Part shown: positions 55,167-64,000 of the stretch, piece by piece | Position numbering within the stretch: position 1 is the stretch's first letter | How the letters are laid out: each line of letters starts with the position of its first letter | DNA from: Luidia sarsii | Lineage: Eukaryota > Echinodermata > Asteroidea > Paxillosida > Luidiidae | Direction: 5' to 3' | Length of the DNA stretch: 64,000 bases | Assembly (NCBI GenBank): GCA_949987565.1 | Contig: OX465120.1 | Span: 9,872,587 to 9,936,586 of the forward strand | The notes under the pieces: generated by a model | Databases searched by the model: none | The model's input: the letters and a program-made list of their open reading frames with translations, nothing else | What the model was told of the DNA's origin: nothing | Made by a program: the position numbers and the translations under genes

Positions 55167-58100
55167 CTATTGGGGGGAAATGAAAGCAAACGATTAGTCG
55201 ACTACTTGGGAACGGAGTCATTTGAGATCTGGATAGCTCAGGTGGTGAGAGCACTTCTTTGCAAAACCAGAGGTCTCAGTCCCAGTCCAAACTTACAAGA
55301 GGACAAACTCAAAGAGGACAAACTCAAAGAGGACAAACTCAAAGAGGACAAACTCAAAGAGGACAAACTCAAAGAGGACAAACTTACAAGAGGACAAACT
55401 TACAAGAGGACAAACTCACAAAAGGACAAACTCACAAAAGGACAAACTTACAAGAGGACAAACTTACAAGAGAACAAACTCACAAGAGGATAAACTTACA
55501 AGAGGACAAACTTACAATAGGACAAACTCACAAGAGGATAAACTCACAAGAGTACAAACTTACAAGAGGACAAACTTACAAGAGGACAAACTTACAAGAG
55601 GACAAACTTACAAGGGGACAAACTCACAAGAGGACAAACTCACAAGAGGACAAACTCACAAGAGGACAAACTAACAAGAGGACAAACTTACAAGAGGACA
55701 AACTTACAAGAGGACAAACTTACAAGAGGACAAACTTACAAGAGGACAGGCTTACAAGAGGACAAACTTACAAGAGGACAAACTCACAAGAGGACAAACT
55801 TACAAGAGGACAAACTCACAAAAGCACAAACTTACAAGAGGACAAACTTACAAGAGGACAAACTCACAAGAGGACAAACTTACAAGAGGACAAACTTACA
55901 AGAGGACAAACTTACAAGAGGACAAACTTACAAGGGGACAAACTCACAAGAGGACAAACTCACAAGAGGACAAACTCACAAGAGGACAAACTTACAAGAG
56001 GACAAACTTACAAGAGGACAAACTTACAAGAGGACAAACTTATAAGAGGACAAACTTACAAGAGGACAAACTCACAAGAGGACAAACTTACAAGAGGACA
56101 AACTTACAAGAGGACAAACTCACAAGAGGACAAACTCAGTCAAAGTTTTGGAGAAGCAAAAGATGCTGATGTTCTCAGAAGAATAAGAACATGGATAAAA
56201 TGTGAATCATGACACTTCCATAATCATGCATATTCCAGATCAGAGACACCATGATCCGCATGCCTGCACTCAAAACACGAGTCGCTGTTTGACTGGTACA
56301 GACTTGCATAGCTGCCACCTTATCTTAACGGAAATTGGGAATACTTCTGCTAAAAAAAGAGGAATCACAGAGCAAACTGTACATAGGAATACATATGTAT
56401 ATCCAAGCCCAAAATAGGAATCTGTTGTCAGGAGCTTGTAAAAAGTGATACATTTTTACCAAACGAGAGGAATGATTCCTCCAAAATAGGAATGGTTGGC
56501 AGCTATGGACTGGACAAGCGAGCCGGTCAAGGGGTCCGTGTGGTGAATTTGAATGTGTCGTACATGTAGCAACGTTACGTAGTGAGGATAGTACCTATAT
56601 CTAAGATGTCACGTCTCCTGGGGAAGACAATACGGAACCATCCTCTCTCCACGCCCTGGCAGATGACGGAGGGAGTGAACTGGACGCCCGCCTTGAGGAA
56701 CTCCTGGTTGAGAGCTAACTCAGCCTCCGCGGTGGGCTCCGTCAAGAACTGCCGAGAACATTTCCAGTGGAATGGCCGAAGATCAGATGAAGTCAATCGG
56801 TCACTAGTCAATCGGTCTATCTAATTGTTTTATCCGTTGATCAGTCTAATCTATCTGTCACTTTATCACTCAATCAGTCTATCTACCAATCAGTTCATCA
56901 CTAATTAAGTCTATTATACAATCAGCCTGTCTATCAATCAGTTTATCACTTTATAAATCAATTGATCACTCGATCAGTAAATCACTCGATCAGTAAATCA
57001 CTCGATCAGTAAATCACTCGATCAGTAAATCACTCGATCAGTAAATCACTCGATCAGTAAATCACTCGATCAGTAAATCACTCAATCAGTAAATCACTCA
57101 ATCAGTAAATCACTCAATCAGTAAATCACTCAATCAGTAAATCACTCAATCAGTAAATCACTGTCTATCCTACAATCGGTATGTCTATCAGTATATCATG
57201 CACTCTGTAAACCAGTTTATCACACTATAAATCAGTTTATCACTGTATAAATCAGTTTATCACTCTATAAATCAGTCTATCACTCTATAAATCAGTTTAT
57301 CAATCTCTAAATCAGTTTATCACTCTATAAATCAGTTTATACCTCTATAAATCAGTTTATCACTCTATAAAGCAAAGTGATATACAACAATGTTGCAAAC
57401 TGCTTAATGACTAAAATTACCAAAATGCAAATCTAAAAATTTAGTGGGCCTGACGTTTTGATCCTAGCAGGACGTTTTATTACTCAGTCAGCTTATAAAT
57501 TACTCAGTTAAACAAACAGTCAAGCTATCAGTTCATATTTTTTCTTTTTGAGTCTACAATCATTGGATCAAGTTAGTTCACAACTCAGACAGTCCAAGCT
57601 TGTGATCAATGGATCAGTCAGTGTTGAACCTTTTAGTTGATTGGTCAACCATTCGGTCAATCAGTCATTCATTCAGTCCCTCTTCCGGAGTGGCCGAGGG
57701 CCGACACCCACCTTGGAGAAGTCCGCCCACACGTACAGCCCTCCCGCCCCCTTGTGGCAGGACACGCCCATCTCTTGCAGCCTCTCTGTGAAGTAGACAT
57801 GGGCCTCCCTCAGTTTGGCACGAGATGTTGGCAGGAAAACGTTGACGAACCAGTCTGTACCCAAAAAAATGACAAATTGAAAAATTGGCAAAGAAAACTT
57901 TGACTGGACCGGGTCTTGAACCTGAGACATCTAGATTAACGTACTGGTGCTCTTCCATCTGAGCTATCCAGCCCTTAGATGGTAGCCTTCCCAAGTAGTC
58001 AACTAGTCTTGGCCGGGATGGGAGCAAATTTTACCAAATGGGAGACCACCATCTGAGGGCTGGGTAGGTCAGATGGAAGAGCACTGGTACGTTAATCCAG

Positions 58101-61100
58101 AGGTCTCGGGTTCAAGTTCCAGTCCAGTCCAAGTTCTCTTTGCATTTCTTTAAATTTGTTCAAAAGTTCCAAGTATATTTTTCTTTGGTTTGTAGGCTCA
58201 AATAAATGACATAGGCCTACTGGTACAGAATAGTCACTGTTCATTTTTGAAAATCAGCCATATAAAGGGTCTGGTGTTTCAAAGAAAGACAGAGGTGGAA
58301 AGCCTGGAGACAGACGTGGGCGAGATCAAGGGAAAGGACAGGGAGTAGGGAATGGATCAATGGAGGAAAGTTGGTAGACAGACCAGGGTGAGATAGAGGG
58401 AAGGGCAAGCAGTAGGGAAGGGATCAAAGGAGGAAAGCTGGTAGACAGACCAGGGCGAGATCAAAGGGAAGGGCAAGCAGTAGGGAAGGGATCAAAGGAG
58501 GAAAGCTGGTAGACAGACCAGAGTGAGATCAAAAGGAAGGGCAAGCAGTAGGGAAGGGATCAAAGGGGGAAAGCTGGTAGACAGAACAGGGTGAGATGAA
58601 AGGGAAGGGCAAGCAGTAGGGAAGGGATCAAAGGGGGAAAGCTGGTAGACAGACCAGGGTGAGATGAAAGGGAAGGGCAAGCAGTAGGGAAGGGATCAAA
58701 GGAAGAAAGCTGGTAGACAGAACAGGGTGAGATAAAGGGAAAGGCAAGCAGTAGGGAAGGATCAAAGGAGGAAAGCTGGCAGACGGACCAGGTTGAGACC
58801 AAAGGGAAGGGCAAAGCAGTAGGGAAGGGATCAAATGGGGAAAGCTGGTAGACAGAACAGGGTGAGATGAAAGGGAAGGGCAAGCAGTAGGGAAGGGATC
58901 AAAGGAGGAAAGCTGGCAGACAGACAAGGGTGAGACCAAAGGGAAGGGCAAGCAGTAGGGAAGAGATCAAAGGAGGAAAGCTGGTAGACAGACCAGGCTG
59001 AGATGAGAGGGAAGGGCAAGCAGTAGGGCAGCTGGTCGGTCCACCTACCCGTGTCCTCCATCAGTGCGGCCATCATGTACTGCCAGGCCGTTGGGCAGCA
59101 CTGGAAGTGGGCAATGCTAGTCAGGACCTTCCGGACGTCCTCGTTCCACGTGTAGTTGACCGATATGCGCATCCCACCCATGGCCAGGTCCTGTATGGCA
59201 ACGAGTCAAGGTACCAGACTATAATAGACTTTAAACACACACACAGACCCCAAGGCAATATACATTTCATTTTGAAGTGATGCAAAAATCTACCAATATT
59301 TGAAATCTCAATAGTAAAGTGGGACCAATGCGGTCTTTTGTTATATCTCGAACTCTGATAGTGAATTCAAAGCAAAAATGAAAATATTAACCTGACTATT
59401 TCATCCGATTAACAGTAACAATTATGATTCTGTGCAAATTGACATAGCAAAGAAAGAAGGCGGCACCTTGCTAAACGTCCATACGAAGTGCACCTTCTGC
59501 AGGTCTGGTATCTCGTCTTCTGAGAACTGCAGGATGCTGCAGTGGTCCACTCCCTCGGTGAATATCGTGCTCATGTAGACCTCGTCAAAGACAACGTGAA
59601 GGTCGTGCCTAAGCAAACGACAAACCACACATCTCATTTGCAGAGTTATCTTACATCAAAGATGCCAGCCTATCTTAAAGGAAATTAGGAAGACTTCTGG
59701 TAAAAAAAAGAGGAATCACAGAGCAAACCATAGTACAGGCCTACAGGGAGAGGTCAGCAATGGACACTATGAACATATAAACCGTGAAAATGGGGTGAAA
59801 ATGTCATTTAGCCGTGAAAAGAAAATTCACCGTGTTTTCACCCCTATTTCATGTTAGTCAAGCCATTTTCAAGGTGTTTTCACCAGTGGTCTCCAAGGCC
59901 ACATTACTGGTGGTCAATGGCTAGAGAAGTATCTGGGAGTGACAGATACAAGGACACAATACAGTATCAAGGTCTCTTTAGTGACCTAAAGATGTCCTTA
60001 TCAGGTCAGAGAGGCGATTATTTTCAAGGTGAATTTACTGTAAAATTAATGCACCGTGAAATCACAGTGACTTTTTAGTTTCACGTCGAAATGACATTTT
60101 CACCCCTTTTTTCACGGTTTAGATGTTCATAGTGGGAGGGGGCTAAAAAGGTTTGGGGAGGGGCTAAACAATTATTTGGGAGGGGCAGAGAAATTGTTGG
60201 TGATGAGGGGCTACCAATTACGGGAAGAGGCTAGCAATTATTGGGAGGGGCTAAAAACTATGGAGGAGGGGTTGAGAAAATATGCGGGAGGCCGAGGGAC
60301 TTCTAATTTTTTGGGGGGCTAGCAATGAATCATGAGGAGGGGATAGGATTTTGAGGGGCAGGGCTTGTAATTTGGGGGCTAGAAATTGGAGGTGGGGCTA
60401 AAAATCTGAGGTAGGGGGTAGCAAGTGGGGCTAAGATTTTGAGGGGCGGGGCTGGTAATTTGAGGGGGAGGGGGCTAGCATTTTGAGGGGGTCTAGCATT
60501 TGGTTGTGGAGCTAATAATCTGAGGAAAGGGGCTTTAAGGAAAGGAAAGGAGTTTAAGGCTACACCCCACCCAGCCCCCACCCCCCCCCCAAAAAAAAAT
60601 GAAGATGTTTGCAAGTAGTGATATAGCTAGGGTATGTTGAGTGGTGGTTCAAATTTCACCAACAAGAAGTCGTTCTCGTGAACAAAGCCTGCCAATTAGC
60701 CGCTGCAGTCAAAATGATGGCAACAAAACTTGTATTTCATGTAATGTTAAATTAATTCATTTAATTTAATTTAATTAATTAATTAATTAATTAATTAAAT
60801 TAAATTAAATTTACTGCAAGTTTTGTTGTTAGTCATGTTGTAGTAAAGTGAACAACAAAACTTGAAGAATTATGTACATAATTATGTACATAGTTTGAAT
60901 TGAATGTGTGTGCACTCGGTACGTATGCAATGATTAGTAGACTTCCGCCAGCCCTTACAGTTGTTTTCTAACAAATATTTAACTAACCTTTTGGCAAATT
61001 GGAGCAGATCGAGGATCTGCTGTCTGCTGTAGACATCCCCCAGAGGGTTGTTGGGGTTGACCACGAAGAGTGCTTTGACCTTAATGCCCTGTCAGTCAGA

Positions 61101-63153
61101 GGGAGAAGAGAGAACAATTCAGTCCAACTATAGCTCAGTGCCTGATGAGCTCTGTGACCAAGTCCTGTGCACGAGTGATGGGAGGAGTAGAAGAACGAGC
61201 CAGAATGGCATTCACTGCCGGTGACTCGACTACAAGCTGTCTCTAACCACTGCGGTCTTGAGCAGAGTTGACAATATCGTTTGGTTGTAGCGTCCCTTCA
61301 TGATCAGTCTCCCATTAGTTGATATCATGCGAGTCATCTATTTCGAGACGGAGTGTGGCTCTGAAAAGGGACAGTGACTTTTCACAGCCATATAAACCAA
61401 TCCGGAAACTAATACCACAAGCTGTCAATAATGACCTTACACTGAGCAAACCTTTGAATCTTATTAAGTGGAAGGTTTGTGGTGACACCATGTGTAGCAT
61501 TTCTCTTTCCAGAAGGAGTGTGGCTCTGAAAGGAGCCAGTAACCCAACATTTCAGGTGGTGTGTACTCTTCTCACCCCGGTGGTCACACTGGCGGAAAGA
61601 TCCTGCACGCTACACTGGCCGCACTGGGCGGGCAAGATTCCCCATGCCCCAGTGCTTTCATCAGGCATTATAAACACTGATGATACTGTACTGTCCCATC
61701 ACCAGACTAGACGGAGGAATAGAAGCCCCACACAATTGTGAGGAAGCTGCCTTGGAGTGGCTGGTGGAGAGACTGTGCTTAATGCATATGACGACAACAA
61801 CAACAACAACAACTGTAATTGGAATCTAGAAGTCTAATGACGAGAGGCAGAGTACACACTACCCAAAACTTTGAATTACCGGCTCTTTTCAGAGCCACAC
61901 TCCTTCTTGAAAGAAAAGTGCTATATTGTGGCATCGCAAACCTCCCACCTAGTTATTCAACCATGAAAACCATCAGTTCTTATCTGTGAATCTTATCTCG
62001 GTTAAGTCCAATCCTGCCCTTCATAAGACCCTCCAACGACCACTGGACTGCTCTCACCTCCTGCACCGCCTTCTGGTAAGCTGCCTCCGCCTTCTCGGCC
62101 GTCAGCTCAAAGGGTCGCTTGTCTCCAGGTGCCGGCTGTTGACCCCCAAACAAATCAAAATAAAGTTTAAAGGCCCAATACAACATTGGTAAAGGTCAAA
62201 AGACTGCCCCAGTTTGTATGTTAAACCATTAAACATCCCAAAAAAGCAATCCTGTGAAGGTTTTAGTTCAAATGGTGATGTGAGAAAGTAGAAAAAGGTA
62301 AAAAAACTGTCACGCTTTTTGCACCATTCTGTAGTGTAAGAAATAGTTAATGACTTATGAGAAACTATTTGTCGATTTCTAGGAAAGTACAGCATCCCAG
62401 ACCGTGAGATTTCAACATGAGGATTCTATCATGATCATCTACAAACTGTGTAAATTAGAAGGAAATCTGTGGACATCGATGTTTTCCGATCTTCCCAATG
62501 ATGTATTGGGCCTTTAAATAAACAAAGAAAAAACTGACTGGAAGCTTTTGAAAAAAAAATAATTGAAAAATTGGCCAAGAAACCTTTGACTGGACTTTGA
62601 CGAAGAACGCCCGACCTGTGTTTTCAGCTTTTGGATAACAGAGACAAAGCCGGAGCCGAAGCCTTAATAAGCCCGTGATTTTTGGGGAAAAGTCCCCAAT
62701 ACCCTGGGCTTCCTGTGAAAGGTTACATGGAAGGGGGTTTGGATGATCTCTCATACGTTTAAGGTTCAAATGGCCTTTTTTTCCAAAACTTAGGCTTCAG
62801 CTCCAGCTTCGTCTGTGTTATCCAAAACCTGAAAAGACAGGTTGGAGTTCGTTCTTAAAGTTAAGCTTTGGATTGTTTTTCAAAATGCAGTGTAACAATC
62901 AAAAACGAAGCCAAATGGAGGGAGGTTTTCATGGACGAAAGAAAGAAAGACCAAGCCGGAGCCTAAGCCTGGTTTTGGAAAAGGTCTCGGCTGAACAGCA
63001 GGCTCTACAGGATCTCTGGTCTGTTTGCGATGACTCAAAGATGAGTTCACGTTACCTCGGCTGTTAGCGGGATGGGAACAACATCAACGTCCACCCTGAT
63101 TTTCAAGCTGCGATGCAGACCGTAGTAGTAGGGAACGGGCAACAGAATTGCCT
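55132..63153 (-). CDS. ACC synthase-like PLP enzyme (ACCS family), copy 2, 5' incomplete, 8 exons in window
   Basis: Exons in transcript order: 63153-63056, 62135-62058, 61088-60988, 59608-59467, 59190-59049, 57854-57712, 56748-56595, 55166-55132 (stop). They give 296 residues, matching exons 5-12 of copy 1. Internal exon lengths are identical (98, 78, 101, 142, 142, 143) and all phases agree. Seen here: [32 protein letters not shown], the PLP lysine ending FSK (exon 59608-59467), [21 protein letters not shown] and GWFRIVF. By my count exon 8 is 28 of 47 residues identical to copy 1. The terminal exon ends ALRRIQSALQL, shorter than copy 1, behind a pyrimidine-rich acceptor ending AATAG. No frameshift or stop is seen, so it looks functional. 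Copy-1-equivalent exons 1-4 are not found between 63154 and 64000 and must lie beyond the window. Confidence 0.88.
55190..56180 (+). repeat. SINE split by a 16-bp minisatellite (~53 copies)
   Basis: The SINE head (ctggatagctcaggtggtga at about 55229, B-box region ggtctcagtcccagtcc) runs into units of caagaggacaaacttac or caagaggacaaactcac at 16-bp spacing (about 55290-56140). Then the normal SINE continuation agtcaaagtttt appears at about 56139. Other SINE copies have ccagtcaaagttttc uninterrupted. The 317-codon frame across the array is fortuitous (48 nt = 16 residues of Lys/Thr/Gln repeat). Confidence 0.88.
56820..57380 (+). repeat. atcactcgatcagtaa (16 bp) and atcagtttatcactctataa (19-20 bp) arrays
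   Basis: Roughly 12 units of aaatcactcgatcagt (later aatcactcaatcagt) lie at about 56965-57162 and roughly 8 units of atcagtttatcactctata at about 57215-57370, flanked by looser variants. It lies in the ACCS2 intron between exons 57854-57712 and 56748-56595. Confidence 0.9.
57375..57478 (-). repeat. GAAACGTCAGG-family copy
   Basis: gttgcaaactgcttaatgac, taaaattaccaaaatgc, and gggcctgacgttttgatcct then agcaggacg form the standard module on the minus orientation. It abuts the 19-bp array. Confidence 0.75.
57885..58025 (-). repeat. tRNA-derived SINE, minus orientation
   Basis: gactggaccgggtcttgaac, gtgctcttccatctgagcta and tccagcccttagatggtagc are the B and A regions. It starts about 30 bp upstream of the ACCS2 exon acceptor at 57855. 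Confidence 0.82.
58050..58250 (+). repeat. tRNA-derived SINE, plus orientation
   Basis: gctgggtaggtcagatggaa, then gaggtctcgggttcaagttc (B box) and cagtccaagttctctttgc. With the preceding copy it forms a near-adjacent inverted SINE pair. Confidence 0.82.
58320..59035. repeat. ~68-bp minisatellite, about 10 copies
   Basis: The unit contains gcaagcagtagggaaggga, tcaaaggaggaaagctggta and gacagaccagggtgagat. Spacing is about 67-69 bp (for example 58488, 58556, 58624). It ends about 14 bp from the ACCS2 exon 59190-59049 donor. Confidence 0.92.
59765..60134. mobile_element. CACTA-type MITE copy 6, TSD GGA
   Basis: CACTATGAACATATAAACCG and the inverse end at 60134. Flanks are GGA at 59762-59764 and 60135-60137. 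At 370 bp it is shorter than the others through internal deletions. It lies in an ACCS2 intron. Confidence 0.86.
60135..60590 (+). repeat. Degenerate ggaggggctagcaatt repeat
   Basis: Units of gaggggctaaaaa, ggggctagcaattat and gaggggcggggctgg recur irregularly. It is a more decayed relative of the array at 63480-64000. It starts exactly where the CACTA-type MITE ends. Confidence 0.75.
60745..60825. repeat. (TTAA) palindromic AT tract
   Basis: aattaatt and taatttaattt runs form a long AT palindrome of about 65 bp. It is flanked by the inverted words caacaaaacttg (about 60720) and caagttttgttg (about 60815), which makes it a hairpin. Confidence 0.8.
61320..61985. repeat. GTGTCACCGCAAACC-family repeats, two opposed clusters
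   Basis: Minus units (cgagacggagtgtggctctg, ggaaggtttgtggtgacacc) at 61340-61560 are followed by a plus unit with ctaatgacgagaggcagagt, cccaaaactttgaattaccg, ggctcttttcagagcc and gtggcatcgcaaacctccc at 61830-61960. It lies in an ACCS2 intron. Confidence 0.75.
62168..62517. mobile_element. TTTAAAGGCCCAATAC inverted-repeat element, full copy
   Basis: Left end tttaaaggcccaatacaaca and right end gatgtattgggcctttaaa are inverted. The interior holds ggtcaaaagactgccccag, tgagaaagtagaaaaaggt and gaaagtacagcatcccagac. Relatives are at 2480-2930, 43690-43865 and 50912-51275. No ORF, so a MITE-like element of unknown superfamily. It lies in an ACCS2 intron, about 30 bp from an exon. Confidence 0.75.
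62590..63000. repeat. Dispersed cgaagcc-type repeat, opposed copies
   Basis: cctgtgttttcagcttttgg and gccggagccgaagcctta (about 62620-62670) face ggcttcagctccagcttcgt and aaaacctgaaaagacagg (about 62790-62840), followed by aagccggagcctaagcctgg at about 62953. It is a foldback of the same family as 43120-43540. Confidence 0.65.
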
Positions 63154-63479
63154 CTGTGGAACCAGTCAAGAGAACAGGCCAGAGTTTTTAAGCCGCTTCA
63201 TGTCAGGGATGCATGCCCTTGCAGTGGGAAGAGAGTGATCACGTCTACCAGCCAGGGAGCTAAGTATGATGCACTGAATGGCCAGTAAGGCAATACATAT
63301 ACATGACCACTAGCCCATAGAGTTTGAGTACATCAAAGGTTCTGATAAAATTACAGACAACTGTGTTACTTTCAAGAGTTACCCAAAACAATTTCTCTTA
63401 AAGAATGTTCTGGGGCTAAAGTTTTTATCGAAATAGGTCCTTATTTCAGCCTAGCATGGCCTTTCTGACTGGGTCCCCC

Positions 63480-64000
63480 AGGAATAGAAACTTAATATAC
63501 CGGCTTGCAATTGTTGGGAAGGAGCTAGCCGTGCTGGGGAAGGGGCTAGCCATTGTGGGGGAGGGGCTAGCAATTATAGGGAGGGGCTAGCTATTATGGG
63601 GAGGGGCTAGCCAATATAGAAAGGGGCTAGACGTTGTAGGGAAGGGGCTAGCCATTGTGGAAAAGGGACTAGCCATTATGGGGTAGGGGCTAGCTATTTC
63701 GGGGGAGGGGCTAGCCATTGTGGGGGAGGGGCTAGCCATTGTGGGGGAGGGGCTAGCCATTAGAGGGAGGGGCTAGCTATTGTGGGGATGGGGCTAGCCA
63801 TTATGGGGTAGGGGCTAGCTATTTCGGGGGGAGGGGCTAGCCATTGTGGGGGAGGGGCTAGCCATTGTGGGGAGGGGCTAGCCATTATGGGGGAGGGGCT
63901 AGCTATTTCGGGGGAGGGGCTAGCCATTGTGGGGGAGGGGCGAGCTATTAGAGGGAGGGGCGAGCTATTGTGGGGATGGGGCTAGCCATTATGGGGGAGG
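63480..64000 (+). repeat. 18-21-bp minisatellite (gaggggctagccattgtggg), runs off window end
   Basis: About 25 units of ggggctagccattgtggggg and variants (gctagctatttcggggga) continue to the edge. Higher-order repetition of a block of 4-5 variants is visible (63680-63790 versus 63810-63900). It lies in the intron upstream of the first visible ACCS2 exon. Confidence 0.92.

Noticed and set aside
55259..56212. 317-codon frame with a Lys/Thr/Gln/Arg repeat that looks like a repetitive protein
   Set aside because: It is a 16-bp minisatellite inside a SINE within an ACCS2 intron. Residue periodicity follows from 3 x 16 bp, and there is no independent coding signal.
56140..56212. Alternative ACCS2 terminal exon behind a TTCTTATTCTTCTGAG acceptor
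   Set aside because: Its predicted tail is unlike copy 1, whereas the exon at 55166-55132 aligns well (A-L-R-R-I-Q-S-A-L-Q) and has a better pyrimidine tract.
55290..57170. CRISPR-like regular short repeats (16-bp units)
   Set aside because: The repeats are head-to-tail with no unique spacers, and the context is a eukaryotic intron.

Overview
The window is eukaryotic nuclear DNA from an animal, most likely a marine invertebrate. I base this on four intron-rich genes with GT/AG splice sites, dense MITE, SINE and minisatellite content, and an animal-type organic anion transporter with a Kazal loop. The Ldh2-type dehydrogenase and the paired ACC-synthase-like genes fit an invertebrate deuterostome (lancelet, echinoderm or hemichordate). 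That placement is inference, not something the sequence shows directly.

Layout. 1-7.4 kb: repeats only, including a Mutator-like MITE (915-1383) and a decayed jockey/CR1-like retrotransposon (about 3960-6365, minus strand) broken by a nested MITE. 7.4-15.0 kb: a complete SLCO/OATP transporter gene, plus strand, nine coding exons that join in frame to 747 aa. 15.0-18.1 kb: tandem repeats and unassigned DNA. 18.2-30.8 kb: a complete Ldh2/MDG-type malate/L-lactate dehydrogenase family gene, plus strand, eleven coding exons, 361 aa. One of its introns is almost entirely a 70-bp polypyrimidine minisatellite. 30.8-35.7 kb: an 85-bp minisatellite, low-complexity DNA and a CACTA-type MITE. 35.7-48.1 kb: a complete ACC-synthase-like (ACCS) PLP enzyme gene, minus strand, twelve coding exons, 456 aa. 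48.1-55.1 kb: purine and pyrimidine tracts, repeats and no convincing gene. 55.1-63.2 kb: a second ACCS-like gene, minus strand, head-to-tail with the first, eight 3' exons present and the 5' exons beyond the window edge.

Every exon junction of all four genes was checked by hand for GT/AG and reading phase. SLCO, Ldh2 and ACCS1 close exactly from ATG to stop. The two ACCS genes share intron positions and phases at every internal exon seen in both.

The genes have no evident common pathway: a plasma-membrane transporter, a cytosolic NAD(P) oxidoreductase and two PLP enzymes are simply neighbours. I found no new gene-encoded system. The most interesting content is repetitive. It includes a MITE family with five of five perfect A/T-only 4-bp target duplications, a CACTA-type MITE family, a MULE-like MITE with a perfect 9-bp duplication, a 950-bp foldback with a nested hairpin, interspersed repeats built from short hairpins with CTGACGA/GAAACG boxes, and minisatellites that begin close to splice sites or inside a SINE.
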